A stretch of 42,709 nt of DNA from Lachnospiraceae bacterium (GCA_017617395.1 JAFZWG010000035.1:1-42709); one strand, 5' to 3'; shown: positions 16,939-24,989, counted from the stretch's first letter. Notes: generated by a model from the sequence alone, not told the origin. Translations and numbers: made by a program.

Positions 16939-17006
16939 ATGACAAGGGGACAGTCCCCAATTGTCATTTTCCGCATGATGACAACTGGGGACTGTCCCCT
17001 TGTCAT
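16939..17006. repeat. Pair of inverted REP-like palindromes
   Basis: Copy 2 (16939-16967) and copy 3 (16978-17006) are each 29 bp. Both begin ATGACAA and end TTGTCAT, with a GGGGAC-(A/T)-GTCCCC core. Copy 3 is the reverse complement of copy 2 except at one position, and 10 bp separate them. Each can fold as a stem-loop, and the two together can form a larger cruciform. Such paired palindromes are typical of REP/BIME elements mobilised by RAYT (Y1 transposase-like) proteins. No such transposase gene is in the window. Copy 3 ends at the base before the stop codon of the downstream minus-strand gene. Confidence 0.8.
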
Positions 17007-17231
17007 CTATTTGTTGTCTTTATACCGTTTCCAGCCGATCACCATGAGCACGACTCCGACGATGATGAGAATAAATCCGTAATCGTAGAAAAACGAGATC
17101 ATGCGGATCTTAAACGGAACTCTCCCGGAAAATGCAGCCACAATAATGTCCTGCCAATCCAGCGTTGTTGTCCTCGCCCAGATGGTTCCGATCACACCGA
17201 CCAAAGTTACGATAAAACCGATAGCAAACAT
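17007..17231 (-). CDS. Small two-helix membrane protein, unknown
   Basis: I do not recognise this protein. The 74-residue product has a first hydrophobic helix (about 1-19, MFAIGFIVTLVGVIGTIWA), a polar loop with WQDIIVAAFSGRVPFKIR, and a second helix (about 50-66, GFILIIVGVVLMVIGW), ending in basic RYKDNK. GGGAGG lies 7 nt before the ATG, which supports it being real. It is last in the iorA-led minus-strand run, 60 nt after the PPTase gene. Its stop abuts a REP-like palindrome. A GGAAAATGC word lies inside it (17127-17135). Confidence 0.7.
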   Translation of the reverse strand: MFAIGFIVTLVGVIGTIWARTTTLDWQDIIVAAFSGRVPFKIRMISFFYDYGFILIIVGVVLMVIGWKRYKDNK

Positions 17232-17291
17232 CTCACGCCTCCCTTTTTCTTTCGTTTATTATTTTGCTGGCAAACCGCCATCAATTTTCAC

Positions 17292-17870
17292 TTACTTGCG
17301 ATACCTCGCCACGCTGATGGCGTATTCCGTACCGTCAACGACATGCACTACTGTATTCATATCATAATCCGCGGCCCGAAGCAACCGGAAATCGGCGCTA
17401 AGTCCCTTCCCCAGAAGCTTTGCGATGCTCTCCTTCTCGCTCCAGCGGACCGTAAGATACTGTTTTGACTTCTCCGCATCCCCGCAGAGTGATTTATACT
17501 CCGCATACTCCTCGTCGGAAAGAATGCGTTTCGCAACCCTCGATGAAATCGCGCGAACCGCCTGGACATCCGCACCGACCGGCTTGTCACAAACCGCGCA
17601 CACGACCAGTTCGCCGCTGTGGGAAAGGCTGAAGCAAGGCGCCCCGGCGATGAACGGTTTTCCATTTTCCGCATAATCAACATCAAGCGGACCATCGGGA
17701 ACCGCGTACCCGTACTCAGCCAGCGCCTCCCGCAAAAGTATGCCTGCCGCGATGCACTCAAGCCGCGCGTGCTCTTTTTGAATCCGCGCCAGCTTCTTCC
17801 GCCGTTCCGGCTCCAGCAACCCAGGGTCGGCGTCCGCATAGTCGCGAATTAAACGAATAAAAAGTCTCAT
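17292..17870 (-). CDS. 4'-phosphopantetheinyl transferase (Sfp type)
   Basis: It transfers the phosphopantetheine arm of CoA to carrier proteins (ACP or PCP). The 192-residue product is short for a Sfp-type enzyme but has the family motifs: FSLSHSGELVVCAV, the magnesium-site strand PVGADVQ, and the helix WSEKESIAKLLGKGL with the catalytic Glu and Lys. The second acidic metal ligand (usually Asp-x-Glu) is Asp-x-Gln here. The start at 17870 follows GGAGG closely; a 21-codon upstream extension overlaps that site and is rejected. No carrier protein or NRPS/PKS is in the window, so the target may be the primary ACP. Confidence 0.85.
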   Translation of the reverse strand: MRLFIRLIRDYADADPGLLEPERRKKLARIQKEHARLECIAAGILLREALAEYGYAVPDGPLDVDYAENGKPFIAGAPCFSLSHSGELVVCAVCDKPVGADVQAVRAISSRVAKRILSDEEYAEYKSLCGDAEKSKQYLTVRWSEKESIAKLLGKGLSADFRLLRAADYDMNTVVHVVDGTEYAISVARYRK

Positions 17871-17905
17871 GGCCACCTCCGACTGCTCAAACAAGCCCGA
17901 AAATG

Positions 17906-18805
17906 CTACCTGTTCCCGACCACCGCTTTCCACAATTCGGGGTTGAACACGCCCGCGCGAAGCATCGCGATCTCCTCGCGGTACGGCGCAAACGTGCGGT
18001 CCTTACCGCCCTCGACCTCGCTTAGATACGGCGTCTCCAGGATGATCGGCGTGTCCGCAAACTCCTTCATCTTCGTGATCGCACACAGCCGGTCAAAACC
18101 GATGGTGCCGAAACCGATATTCTCGTGGCGATCCTTCGCAGCGCCCTGCTCATTTTTCGAGTCGTTTAAGTGGATGCATGCGACCTGATTGAGCGGAAAA
18201 TACCGCTCCATCTCCGCAAGGACTCCCTCAAAATCGTTCTTTACGTCGTATCCCGCATCGTTTAAATGGCACGTGTCGAGGCACAGACGTAGCTTGTTGT
18301 TATGCAAAACGCCGTCGTAGATGCGCGAAAGCTGCGCAAACGTCGAACCGACCTCGCTGCCCTTTCCGGCCATCGTCTCCAGCGCAATGTGCACCTTCGT
18401 GTCCGCCTCCAGAACCAGGTTGATGCCCTTGATGATCTGCATGATGCCTGCGTCCTCGCCCTCGCCGACGTGAGAGCCGGGATGAAGCACGACCGTGCGG
18501 CTGCCCATCACCTCCGCGCGGTGCAGCTCCTCGCGCAGAAATTCAACAGCAAAATCAAAGCTCTCGGGCTTCACGGAGTTTCCGAGGTTGACAATGTACG
18601 GCGCATGCACGACAAACTCGCGAATGCCGCTCTTTTGCATCAGCTCCTGCGCCTCGGGGATACGCATCTCCGAGAGGTCCTTTCGGCGCGTATTTTGCGG
18701 CGCGCCCGTGTATACCATAAATGTGTCCGCACCGTAGGAAAGAGCCTCCTTCACGGACCCCAAAAACTGTTCCTTGCCGCCCAAACCGACGTGAGAACCA
18801 AGCAT
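17906..18805 (-). CDS. nfo: Endonuclease IV (AP endonuclease)
   Basis: This zinc-dependent enzyme cuts DNA 5' of abasic sites in base-excision repair. The 299-residue product starts MLGSHVGLGGKEQFLGSVKE. It carries the AP-endonuclease-2 motifs: VVLHPGSHVG, IALETMAGKGSE, CLDTCHLNDAGYD, IHLNDSKNEQG and KDRHENIGFG, ending with ILETPYL. These supply the His, Asp and Glu zinc ligands. Start 18805 follows AAAGGA; 14 upstream in-frame codons lack a site. It lies 43 nt after the methyltransferase gene. Confidence 0.96.
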   Translation of the reverse strand: MLGSHVGLGGKEQFLGSVKEALSYGADTFMVYTGAPQNTRRKDLSEMRIPEAQELMQKSGIREFVVHAPYIVNLGNSVKPESFDFAVEFLREELHRAEVMGSRTVVLHPGSHVGEGEDAGIMQIIKGINLVLEADTKVHIALETMAGKGSEVGSTFAQLSRIYDGVLHNNKLRLCLDTCHLNDAGYDVKNDFEGVLAEMERYFPLNQVACIHLNDSKNEQGAAKDRHENIGFGTIGFDRLCAITKMKEFADTPIILETPYLSEVEGGKDRTFAPYREEIAMLRAGVFNPELWKAVVGNR

Positions 18806-18848
18806 AAAAATCCTTTCCGCGACGAAACCGCCGCTTCGAAAATGCAAC

Positions 18849-20330
18849 CTACGCCAACCCGCGGAACCGAATCACAAATGCGGCAATCTCACCGCGCTCG
18901 CGCATCGGAATGCGTCGTTCGATCACCATGTCCGCGGGCACCGAAGCCTCAGCAAGCTTCGGATCGTGAGACACCATCACAAGTGTCCCGCTCTCGCGGA
19001 GATGCTCGGGGAGTCTTCTAAAGAACCGGCGGTACAGCGTTGCAATCTCCTCGGTACCGCCCTCCTCGCGGAACGGCATGTTCGTGATGATCTCGTCAAA
19101 CTTGTGATCCTGGCGATAGTCAAAGAAATCGCGGTGCACGAACCATACATTTTCCGCTTTAACATTGATGCGCGCCTTGTCGATCGCCGGGCCGTACGAG
19201 TCGACGCCGAACGCCGAGCGGATCCTGCCGGTCTTGCGTCTTTCGGCGATCATCGTACCGGCGCCGCAGAACGGGTCAAGCACCTGCGCATCGTCCGTAA
19301 GAAACGGTTTCGCCGCCGCAATCACGTAAGCTGCATCGGTCGGATGAATGCTGCCCGCTACCGTCTCCTTGCGGTATGTAAAGCGGTCGTCTCGAAGCCC
19401 TGCGAACAGAATTCCTAAGCGCAGCACATCGCCGACGGACTCCGAGAGGCGGAACGTAACCTCGTAATCGCCCGGGGAATTCATCAACTTCCCGCCCGAC
19501 AGACGGTCCGTCTCCTGCGCAACACGTTTCACAAAACGATTCTTCGCAGCTTCGTCTCGGCAACGGAAGTCAATTCGGTACCGAAGCGCACCCTCGCCCG
19601 AGAGACGTGCTGACAAATACGCGCCGACTGCTTCGCCGGCGAGCACGGACGCCGCCTCGTACGGGTCGTTTGCAACCGTCAAAACCTCGGGAACACGGAA
19701 CACCGCCTCGCGCCAGATGCGGTTTGGCAAAATCTCCGTGAGTTTCGTTGTCCGTACGACAACGCCGCCGCTCACGACCTTCTTGCGCATGCCGCCTAGG
19801 GCGTCCGAGAACATCTCGCGGTAACACGGGTTGACAACGAAAAGAATCGCGTTGTCGGCGCCGTACCCCGTAAAACGATGCGACGAGCTCTCTGAAGCGG
19901 AAACGCCCGGCAGCTTCATAAGAGACGCAACTTCCTCGTTGATGTGCTTACGGTTTTCCTCCGTGACCTCCGAAGCGCGAAGCTCCGAAAGGCGCTCGCG
20001 AAGATGCTCAACATGCGCATCAAGATTGCGCCCGGCCAATGCCTCAAGGTATGCGCTCCTGACGAACAACGTGGTCTCCGCATCGTACGCGGCAACCAAC
20101 CGGTCCGTCGTCTCCGCGTCATCGCCGCCGACAAGACCGATCAGCTTTGCCGCATTCTTGCGGACCTTCGGATCCTCCGCGGAAAGCGATCCGCGCGCGC
20201 AAATCAAAAGAGCCTCCGTGTCTTCGGCAGAAAGTTTTTTTCCTTCCGAAGAGCGCAGAAGCCCGCAAAGGGCGGCGAGGCTCTCACGAACCTCGCGCCC
20301 GTCTCTTATATTTTCCAGATACTGCTTCAT
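18849..20330 (-). CDS. HEAT-repeat/RNA guanine-N2 methyltransferase fusion (UPF0020/Trm14-like)
   Basis: This is a predicted SAM-dependent RNA methyltransferase of 493 residues. About 1-115 is helical with HEAT-like repeats (DPKVRKNAAKLIGLVG, then LFVRSAYLEALAG). About 150-330 is a mixed region in the THUMP-like position, ending RDDRFTYRKETV and then HPTDAA. The C-terminal UPF0020 catalytic domain has motif I LDPFCGAGTM (351-360), an FGVD motif II and the catalytic NMPF (417-420). Canonical enzymes have NPPY, DPPY or N/DLPF; the NMPF form is nearest to Trm14/THUMPD3-like tRNA m2G enzymes. The substrate is inferred. The HEAT fusion is unusual for this family. GGGAG precedes the ATG. Confidence 0.8.
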   Translation of the reverse strand: MKQYLENIRDGREVRESLAALCGLLRSSEGKKLSAEDTEALLICARGSLSAEDPKVRKNAAKLIGLVGGDDAETTDRLVAAYDAETTLFVRSAYLEALAGRNLDAHVEHLRERLSELRASEVTEENRKHINEEVASLMKLPGVSASESSSHRFTGYGADNAILFVVNPCYREMFSDALGGMRKKVVSGGVVVRTTKLTEILPNRIWREAVFRVPEVLTVANDPYEAASVLAGEAVGAYLSARLSGEGALRYRIDFRCRDEAAKNRFVKRVAQETDRLSGGKLMNSPGDYEVTFRLSESVGDVLRLGILFAGLRDDRFTYRKETVAGSIHPTDAAYVIAAAKPFLTDDAQVLDPFCGAGTMIAERRKTGRIRSAFGVDSYGPAIDKARINVKAENVWFVHRDFFDYRQDHKFDEIITNMPFREEGGTEEIATLYRRFFRRLPEHLRESGTLVMVSHDPKLAEASVPADMVIERRIPMRERGEIAAFVIRFRGLA

Positions 20331-20376
20331 ACTCTGCTCCCGACGTTGCTGTCTATCCTTTGCCGCACGCGACAAC

Positions 20377-21174
20377 CTAGCGGCCCTCGCGCAGTTTCGC
20401 TGCGGCGGCGTCGGCAAATGCCTTCATCTCCGCCTTCTGCTTTTCGATTTTCGCGAAATAGTCCGCTCCCGGAGGTCCGCCGGGCGCCTTGTCGGGCCGG
20501 TGAATCTCAATCAGTTCATAGTCCTCGCGGTTGCGGATCATGTTAATGTAATCCTCGATGGTCCGGATCGGATGCGGTGACAAAATGCCGCCGCCCACAT
20601 TGCTGATGCCGTGGATGTCCGAGCCCGCCGTCATCGGCTTGTCGAACTGCTTTGCGTACCAGACTGCGCGATCGTTCATCGCCTTGGTCTGTGCCGCGTT
20701 GATGCCCTCGACAGCGTCCGTGAACATCGGATACAAACCGAATCCGAAGAGATACGAAGCTTCCCGGAACGGGTGCGCCTGTACCATGTAGCCGCCGTCG
20801 CCGTGCACGTGCTCGTACTCCTGCCAGGGTGTCCACTCGCGCATGCCGGGATTTTTCTTAAGCCAGTCCTTGTCGAGGCCGTAGATCAAAAACTCCGAGC
20901 CCTGATAGTTGTCCTCAAGACCGAACAGAACCGTCAGACCGATCTCGTCGCCGCGCTCTTTCGCGTGCTCATAGCCCGAGCAGAACTGCTCGACATACTC
21001 CTCCCAGGGGAGGCTACGCTCCGGTCTCGTGTTGCCGCGGAAGAAGTGGTCCGTCACAATGATCGTGCTGTACCCCTCCATAAACCGTGCTTCCGCCTGT
21101 TCACATCCGGTCGCCCAGCCGCATTTGCTGCCTTCCGCGGTGTGCAGGTGAGTTTCAATCTTGTACTGCGCCAT
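20377..21174 (-). CDS. PHP-domain metal-dependent phosphoesterase
   Basis: This is a PHP-family hydrolase of 265 residues. The full metal-site set is visible: THLH (His9, His11), TDHF (Asp42, His43), GLED (Glu87), AHPF (His134) and GSDIHG (Asp186, His188), so it should be active. Characterised relatives act on histidinol phosphate, nucleotide or small phosphate esters, or RNA/DNA ends. Nothing here settles the substrate. The C-terminus (KIEKQKAEMKAFADAAAAK) is a charged helix. AAGGAG precedes the ATG, and it lies 14 nt after iorB in the same run. Confidence 0.85.
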   Translation of the reverse strand: MAQYKIETHLHTAEGSKCGWATGCEQAEARFMEGYSTIIVTDHFFRGNTRPERSLPWEEYVEQFCSGYEHAKERGDEIGLTVLFGLEDNYQGSEFLIYGLDKDWLKKNPGMREWTPWQEYEHVHGDGGYMVQAHPFREASYLFGFGLYPMFTDAVEGINAAQTKAMNDRAVWYAKQFDKPMTAGSDIHGISNVGGGILSPHPIRTIEDYINMIRNREDYELIEIHRPDKAPGGPPGADYFAKIEKQKAEMKAFADAAAAKLREGR

Positions 21175-21188
21175 ATGGCCAATGCTCC

Positions 21189-21770
21189 TTAGAAGCGAAT
21201 TTTCAACTCATAGCCGACGAGGAACGCCTTCGTGTTCAGCTCGATCGTCTTCGGCGGAACGGTCTTCTCGATAACCTTGAGCCACATCTCCTTCGGAAAA
21301 TCCATATGCTTTGCAGCCATTCCGAGAACGATCGTGTTAAATGCTCTCGCATTGCCGAGCTTCTTCGCCTCGCTCATCGCGTCGATCTTGAGAACCTTGT
21401 AGGTCTTCTCAAGATTCTCGAGGATGTTCTCCGGATACTCCGCAGCGCCGATCACGACAGGCATCGGATCGATGCGCTGGTCGTTCGCGATCAACACGCC
21501 GTCCTTCTTGAGGAAATGCGCGTAGCGAAGAGCCTCAAGACGCTCGAACGCGATCAAAACATCCGCGCAGCCCTCCTCAACGATGGGCTCCGCAACGCTC
21601 TCGCCGTAGCGGACGAACGTAACCACGCTGCCGCCTCGCTGTGCCATTCCGTGCACCTCGGAGAGCTTGACATCATATCCCGCCTCGCGGGCAATACCGC
21701 CGAGAATACGGGACGTAAGCAATGTACCCTGACCGCCGACACCGACGATCATAATATTCTTCGTTTCCAT
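21189..21770 (-). CDS. iorB: Indolepyruvate:ferredoxin oxidoreductase, beta subunit
   Basis: It pairs with IorA to oxidatively decarboxylate aryl pyruvates from aromatic amino acids to aryl-acetyl-CoA, reducing ferredoxin. The 193-residue product starts METKNIMIVGVGGQGTLLTS, with the GVGGQG motif of the gamma domain of 2-oxoacid oxidoreductases, and has SEVHGMAQRGGSV. Size and order (iorA then iorB, 2 nt apart) are standard. The binding site lies in the end of iorA. Confidence 0.95.
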   Translation of the reverse strand: METKNIMIVGVGGQGTLLTSRILGGIAREAGYDVKLSEVHGMAQRGGSVVTFVRYGESVAEPIVEEGCADVLIAFERLEALRYAHFLKKDGVLIANDQRIDPMPVVIGAAEYPENILENLEKTYKVLKIDAMSEAKKLGNARAFNTIVLGMAAKHMDFPKEMWLKVIEKTVPPKTIELNTKAFLVGYELKIRF

Positions 21771-21772
21771 CC

Positions 21773-23512
21773 TTACACCTCGACTTTCTCAATGGCACCG
21801 AACGGGCAGAGCTGAGCGCACAGACCGCAACCGTTGCACATCGTATCGTTGATCACTACCTTGCCGCCCTCGCCTCTGGTCATTGCAGGGCATCCGGGCT
21901 TCATGCAGGAACCGCATGCGCGGCAGGTGTCGGGATTCACCTTGTACTGCGTCGTAATCTTCGCCTTGTTGAGAAGTGCGCAAGGTGCCTTCACGATGAT
22001 GACGGAAAGCTCATCCTTCGCAACCTCCTCCTTGATCGCCGCCGTCAAAGCCTTCACATCGAACGCGTTGACCGTGCGAACATTCGGAACACCGATGGCC
22101 TGGCAAAGCTTCGTGACGTCGATCGCGTTCACGATGTCGCCCTTCAAGGTCTTGCCGGTGCCGGCGTGGTCCTGATGACCGGTCATACCGGTGGTCGAGT
22201 TGTCAAGGATCAAAACCGTGCCGGTCGCCTGGTTGTAAACCATATTCATGAGGGAGTTGACACCGGTGTGCATAAACGTCGAATCACCGATGGTCGCTAC
22301 CCAGTTCTTCACATATTCCTTGCCGCGCGCCTTCTCCATACCGTGCAGCGTGCTGATGCTCGAGCCCATGCAGACGGTCGTGTCAACAACCGAAAGCGGA
22401 GCCACAGCACCGAGCGTGTAGCATCCGATGTCACCTGCCGCGTGCAGACCGAGGCGCTGCAGCGTGTAGAACGTCGAGCGGTGCGGACAGCCCGGGCACA
22501 GGATTGGAGGTCTCTGCGGAGCCTGAGCGGGAGTTGCAAGATCAAGCGTCTGACCGAGCAACTTCTCGCGAAGCATGTTCGCGCTGTACTCGCCCTGAAC
22601 GGTCAAAAGCTCCTTACCCTTGCAGGCAACGCCCCAGGACTTCACCTGCTCCTCGATAATCGGATCGAGCTCCTCCACGATATAAAGAGTCTCAACCTTC
22701 TTCGCAAAATCCAGGATCAACTGCTTCGGAAGCGGATTCACAAGACCGAGCTTGAGAACCGACGCATCCGGCATTGCCTCTCTAACATACTGATACGGGA
22801 TACCCGAGGTGATCACGCCGACCTTCGTGTCGCGCATCTCCACGCGGTTAATCGGAAAATCACATCCGTCCTCGGCCATCTTCTTCTCGCGCTCTTCCAC
22901 GTGCAGATGACGGAACTTGGCGTTTCCGGGCATCATGACGTTCTTGCGGAAGTTCTTCTCGTAAGGCTTCGGCTCATACGCAATGCGGTCCTCGAGATTC
23001 ACAAGTCCCTGCGAGTGCGACAGTCTCGTCGTGGTGCGAAGCATCACGGGCGTGTCGTATTTTTCGCTTAAATCATATGCAAACTTGATAAATTCCTTCG
23101 CTTCGCTGCTGTCCGAGGGCTCCAGAACCGGAACCTTCGAAGCTCTTGCAACGGCGCGGCTGTCCTGCTCGTTCTGACTCGAGTACAGACCCGGGTCATC
23201 CGCAGCGACAAGCACAAGGCCGCCGTTGACGCCGATGTAGGATACCGTGTAAAGAGGATCGGACGCCACGTTGACGCCGACATGCTTCATGGACGCAAGC
23301 GCTCTCGCTCCGGCCATCGAGGCTCCGATGGCAACTTCCATCGCTACCTTCTCGTTCGGAGACCACTCCGCATACACTTCCTCGTATTTGACGATTGACT
23401 CACTGATCTCGGTACTCGGTGTTCCCGGGTACGCAGCGCTCACCGTAACGCCGGCTTCCCACGCACCGCGCGCGATTGCCTCGTTACCGAGCATGATTTT
23501 CTTCTCTGCCAT
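21773..23512 (-). CDS. iorA: Indolepyruvate:ferredoxin oxidoreductase, alpha subunit
   Basis: This is the large, thiamine-diphosphate and iron-sulfur subunit of an oxygen-sensitive anaerobic enzyme. The 579-residue product has the pyruvate-binding N-terminal domain (AAYPGTPSTEISE), and a TPP domain (CPGCPHRSTFY, IGDSTFMHTGVNSL, LDNSTTGMTGHQDH). Two C-terminal 4Fe-4S motifs follow: CRACGSCMKPGCP and CNGCGLCAQLCPFGA. GGAGG precedes the ATG. It is first in an apparent seven-gene minus-strand run, driven by a consensus promoter about 140 nt upstream. The leader holds a strong GC-rich hairpin. Confidence 0.97.
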   Translation of the reverse strand: MAEKKIMLGNEAIARGAWEAGVTVSAAYPGTPSTEISESIVKYEEVYAEWSPNEKVAMEVAIGASMAGARALASMKHVGVNVASDPLYTVSYIGVNGGLVLVAADDPGLYSSQNEQDSRAVARASKVPVLEPSDSSEAKEFIKFAYDLSEKYDTPVMLRTTTRLSHSQGLVNLEDRIAYEPKPYEKNFRKNVMMPGNAKFRHLHVEEREKKMAEDGCDFPINRVEMRDTKVGVITSGIPYQYVREAMPDASVLKLGLVNPLPKQLILDFAKKVETLYIVEELDPIIEEQVKSWGVACKGKELLTVQGEYSANMLREKLLGQTLDLATPAQAPQRPPILCPGCPHRSTFYTLQRLGLHAAGDIGCYTLGAVAPLSVVDTTVCMGSSISTLHGMEKARGKEYVKNWVATIGDSTFMHTGVNSLMNMVYNQATGTVLILDNSTTGMTGHQDHAGTGKTLKGDIVNAIDVTKLCQAIGVPNVRTVNAFDVKALTAAIKEEVAKDELSVIIVKAPCALLNKAKITTQYKVNPDTCRACGSCMKPGCPAMTRGEGGKVVINDTMCNGCGLCAQLCPFGAIEKVEV

Positions 23513-23607
23513 TAGATCCTCCGTTACCTGTTGCGGTACTCCGCAAATTCTTTTTTACCCATCCTGCGCTTCGGCCCACTTTCCTGCCGAACCGCGTTAA
23601 CGAGAAA

Positions 23608-23630
23608 CCGCCGCGCAAGGTGCGCGGCGG
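23608..23630 (-). terminator. GC-rich hairpin in the iorA leader (terminator or attenuator)
   Basis: CCGCCGCGC and GCGCGGCGG form a perfect 9-bp stem with a 5-nt loop. On the minus strand only TTTCTCGTT follows, so the T tract is poor. It is downstream of the consensus promoter at 23651-23679 and upstream of iorA. It could end readthrough from the 434-residue gene or act as a leader element. Confidence 0.5.
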
Positions 23631-23650
23631 TCTGCCGTCACTAATCTTAG

Positions 23651-23679
23651 ATTATAGGACAACTTTTATTGGTTGTCAA
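23651..23679 (-). promoter_or_regulatory. Perfect consensus promoter of the iorA run, with internal dyad
   Basis: On the minus strand, TTGACA (23679-23674), exactly 17 bp, TATAAT (23656-23651). The spacer region carries an inverted repeat, GACAAC-8-GTTGTC, starting inside the -35. That is a natural operator position. The predicted start near 23644 gives a leader of about 130 nt. Confidence 0.85.
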
Positions 23680-23684
23680 TTTAT

Positions 23685-24989
23685 TCATTCGGCCAAAGGC
23701 AGTTTCGCCTTCAGTTTTTCAAGTACTTCCTGCTGCGAAGGCAGCATCTTCTCAACACTGACATTCGGCGGAACCAATTCACCCTTGATGCCGAGTGACG
23801 AGAACTTCTCCACAAGATCCCATGCAAAGTCGCTGCAGTTGTCATACTCCTCCGCCCACTTATCGGTCGCATAGGCAAAGCCGAAGCTGATATCGAACCT
23901 TCGGTCGATCTCATCGCCGGGATCCAAGTCCCAACAAAATTGTGTCGGACGATACCAAAACAGCGGGAACGTCTGGAAATCATACCACTCGAACTGCATC
24001 GTCGTACCGTCCTTTAAGACAAAATCAAAACCGATGCCGGGATATTCGAATTGTGCATTTCCCGCAAGGAAAACCCGATAGGAAGCGACATCCTTCGCAA
24101 AATCGATCTCGGTCCCGCAGAAATCGAAAAATCCTTCGTTCACATACAGCCGGTCCTCCGAAAGCGTCACATAGTTGCGAAGCTTAAGCGGAGAGATCAT
24201 GACCAGAAGAAGAACCAGATACAGGACAACGCCGATGCATTGAATTTTCTTTGCGAAGTATAAAACCGCGGCAAGAATCATAAGGACCCACGCGATCCAC
24301 TTAAGATCCGAGACAGTCCAGTCGAAGTTTGACTCCAGGGCAATCACCGACTTCTCACGGACGTTGATCCAGCCGATCGCCTCGCGCAGATTGGTGGAGA
24401 CCTCCCAGTCGGAAGCACGGAACGCCATGACGGACAGCATCACAATCGACCCGCACCGCGAGATAACCCTGGATGCAAGCTCAGGGAAGCTTCTTCCACT
24501 TCTGCCGCTCTTCAGGCTCGTCGAAACGCTGAGCGCATACAGCAAAAGCGCAACGACCGGAATCACATCGAACGCGGCGATAGAGAGAATGATCATCTTC
24601 CACGGCAGAAGGATGCGCCATGCAACCGCACCGTAGAGAACCATGCAAAGTAAGATTGCCGGAATCATGCCGACATAAACTCGCCAAAAATACTCCGTCA
24701 CAGAGAACTTCGTATCGCGCACGGACTCGCCGAACGACGCCGAGATTCGCAGCTTTTTATACCAATCGCCGAAGAACTCCAATCCGTTCTCCTTCGTGTA
24801 CATCTTGGGAGACGGACCGCTCGCATACGCCTTTGCACGCTCGATCGCGGCAAAACAGATCGCCAGAGCTCCGGCAACAAACGGCCACACGCCGCCCTCG
24901 ATCAGCCAGACCAGGGCACAGAAAAACAGCAGCACCCATCCGAAGCGAAAACGGTTTTCCCTGCGTTTCGCAGCATACAACTCCTTCAT
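23685..24989 (-). CDS. Unrecognised multi-pass membrane protein
   Basis: I do not recognise this 434-residue protein. Hydrophobic segments lie at about 16-48 (FGWVLLFFCALVWLIEGG and PFVAGALAICFAAIE), about 105-160 (several helices) and about 233-275. A soluble C-terminal part of about 150 residues follows, rich in aromatic and acidic residues (for example FEWYDFQTFPLFWYRPTQF and WDLDPGDEIDRRF), which looks like a beta-type domain. It ends in a helical VEKMLPSQQEVLEKLKAKLP. GGGGG precedes the ATG. It lies 45 nt after the ArsR gene with no visible promoter, so it may be co-transcribed with the metal operon. No metal motif is evident. Confidence 0.75.
   Translation of the reverse strand: MKELYAAKRRENRFRFGWVLLFFCALVWLIEGGVWPFVAGALAICFAAIERAKAYASGPSPKMYTKENGLEFFGDWYKKLRISASFGESVRDTKFSVTEYFWRVYVGMIPAILLCMVLYGAVAWRILLPWKMIILSIAAFDVIPVVALLLYALSVSTSLKSGRSGRSFPELASRVISRCGSIVMLSVMAFRASDWEVSTNLREAIGWINVREKSVIALESNFDWTVSDLKWIAWVLMILAAVLYFAKKIQCIGVVLYLVLLLVMISPLKLRNYVTLSEDRLYVNEGFFDFCGTEIDFAKDVASYRVFLAGNAQFEYPGIGFDFVLKDGTTMQFEWYDFQTFPLFWYRPTQFCWDLDPGDEIDRRFDISFGFAYATDKWAEEYDNCSDFAWDLVEKFSSLGIKGELVPPNVSVEKMLPSQQEVLEKLKAKLPLAE

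Noticed and set aside
15536-16960. A 474-codon open frame on the minus strand opposite argG
   Set aside because: It covers argG, its terminator and a REP copy. The product resembles no protein and argG is unmistakable.
16856-17006. CRISPR array
   Set aside because: The three repeats are palindromic, alternate in orientation and lack uniform spacers. They fit REP-like elements better.
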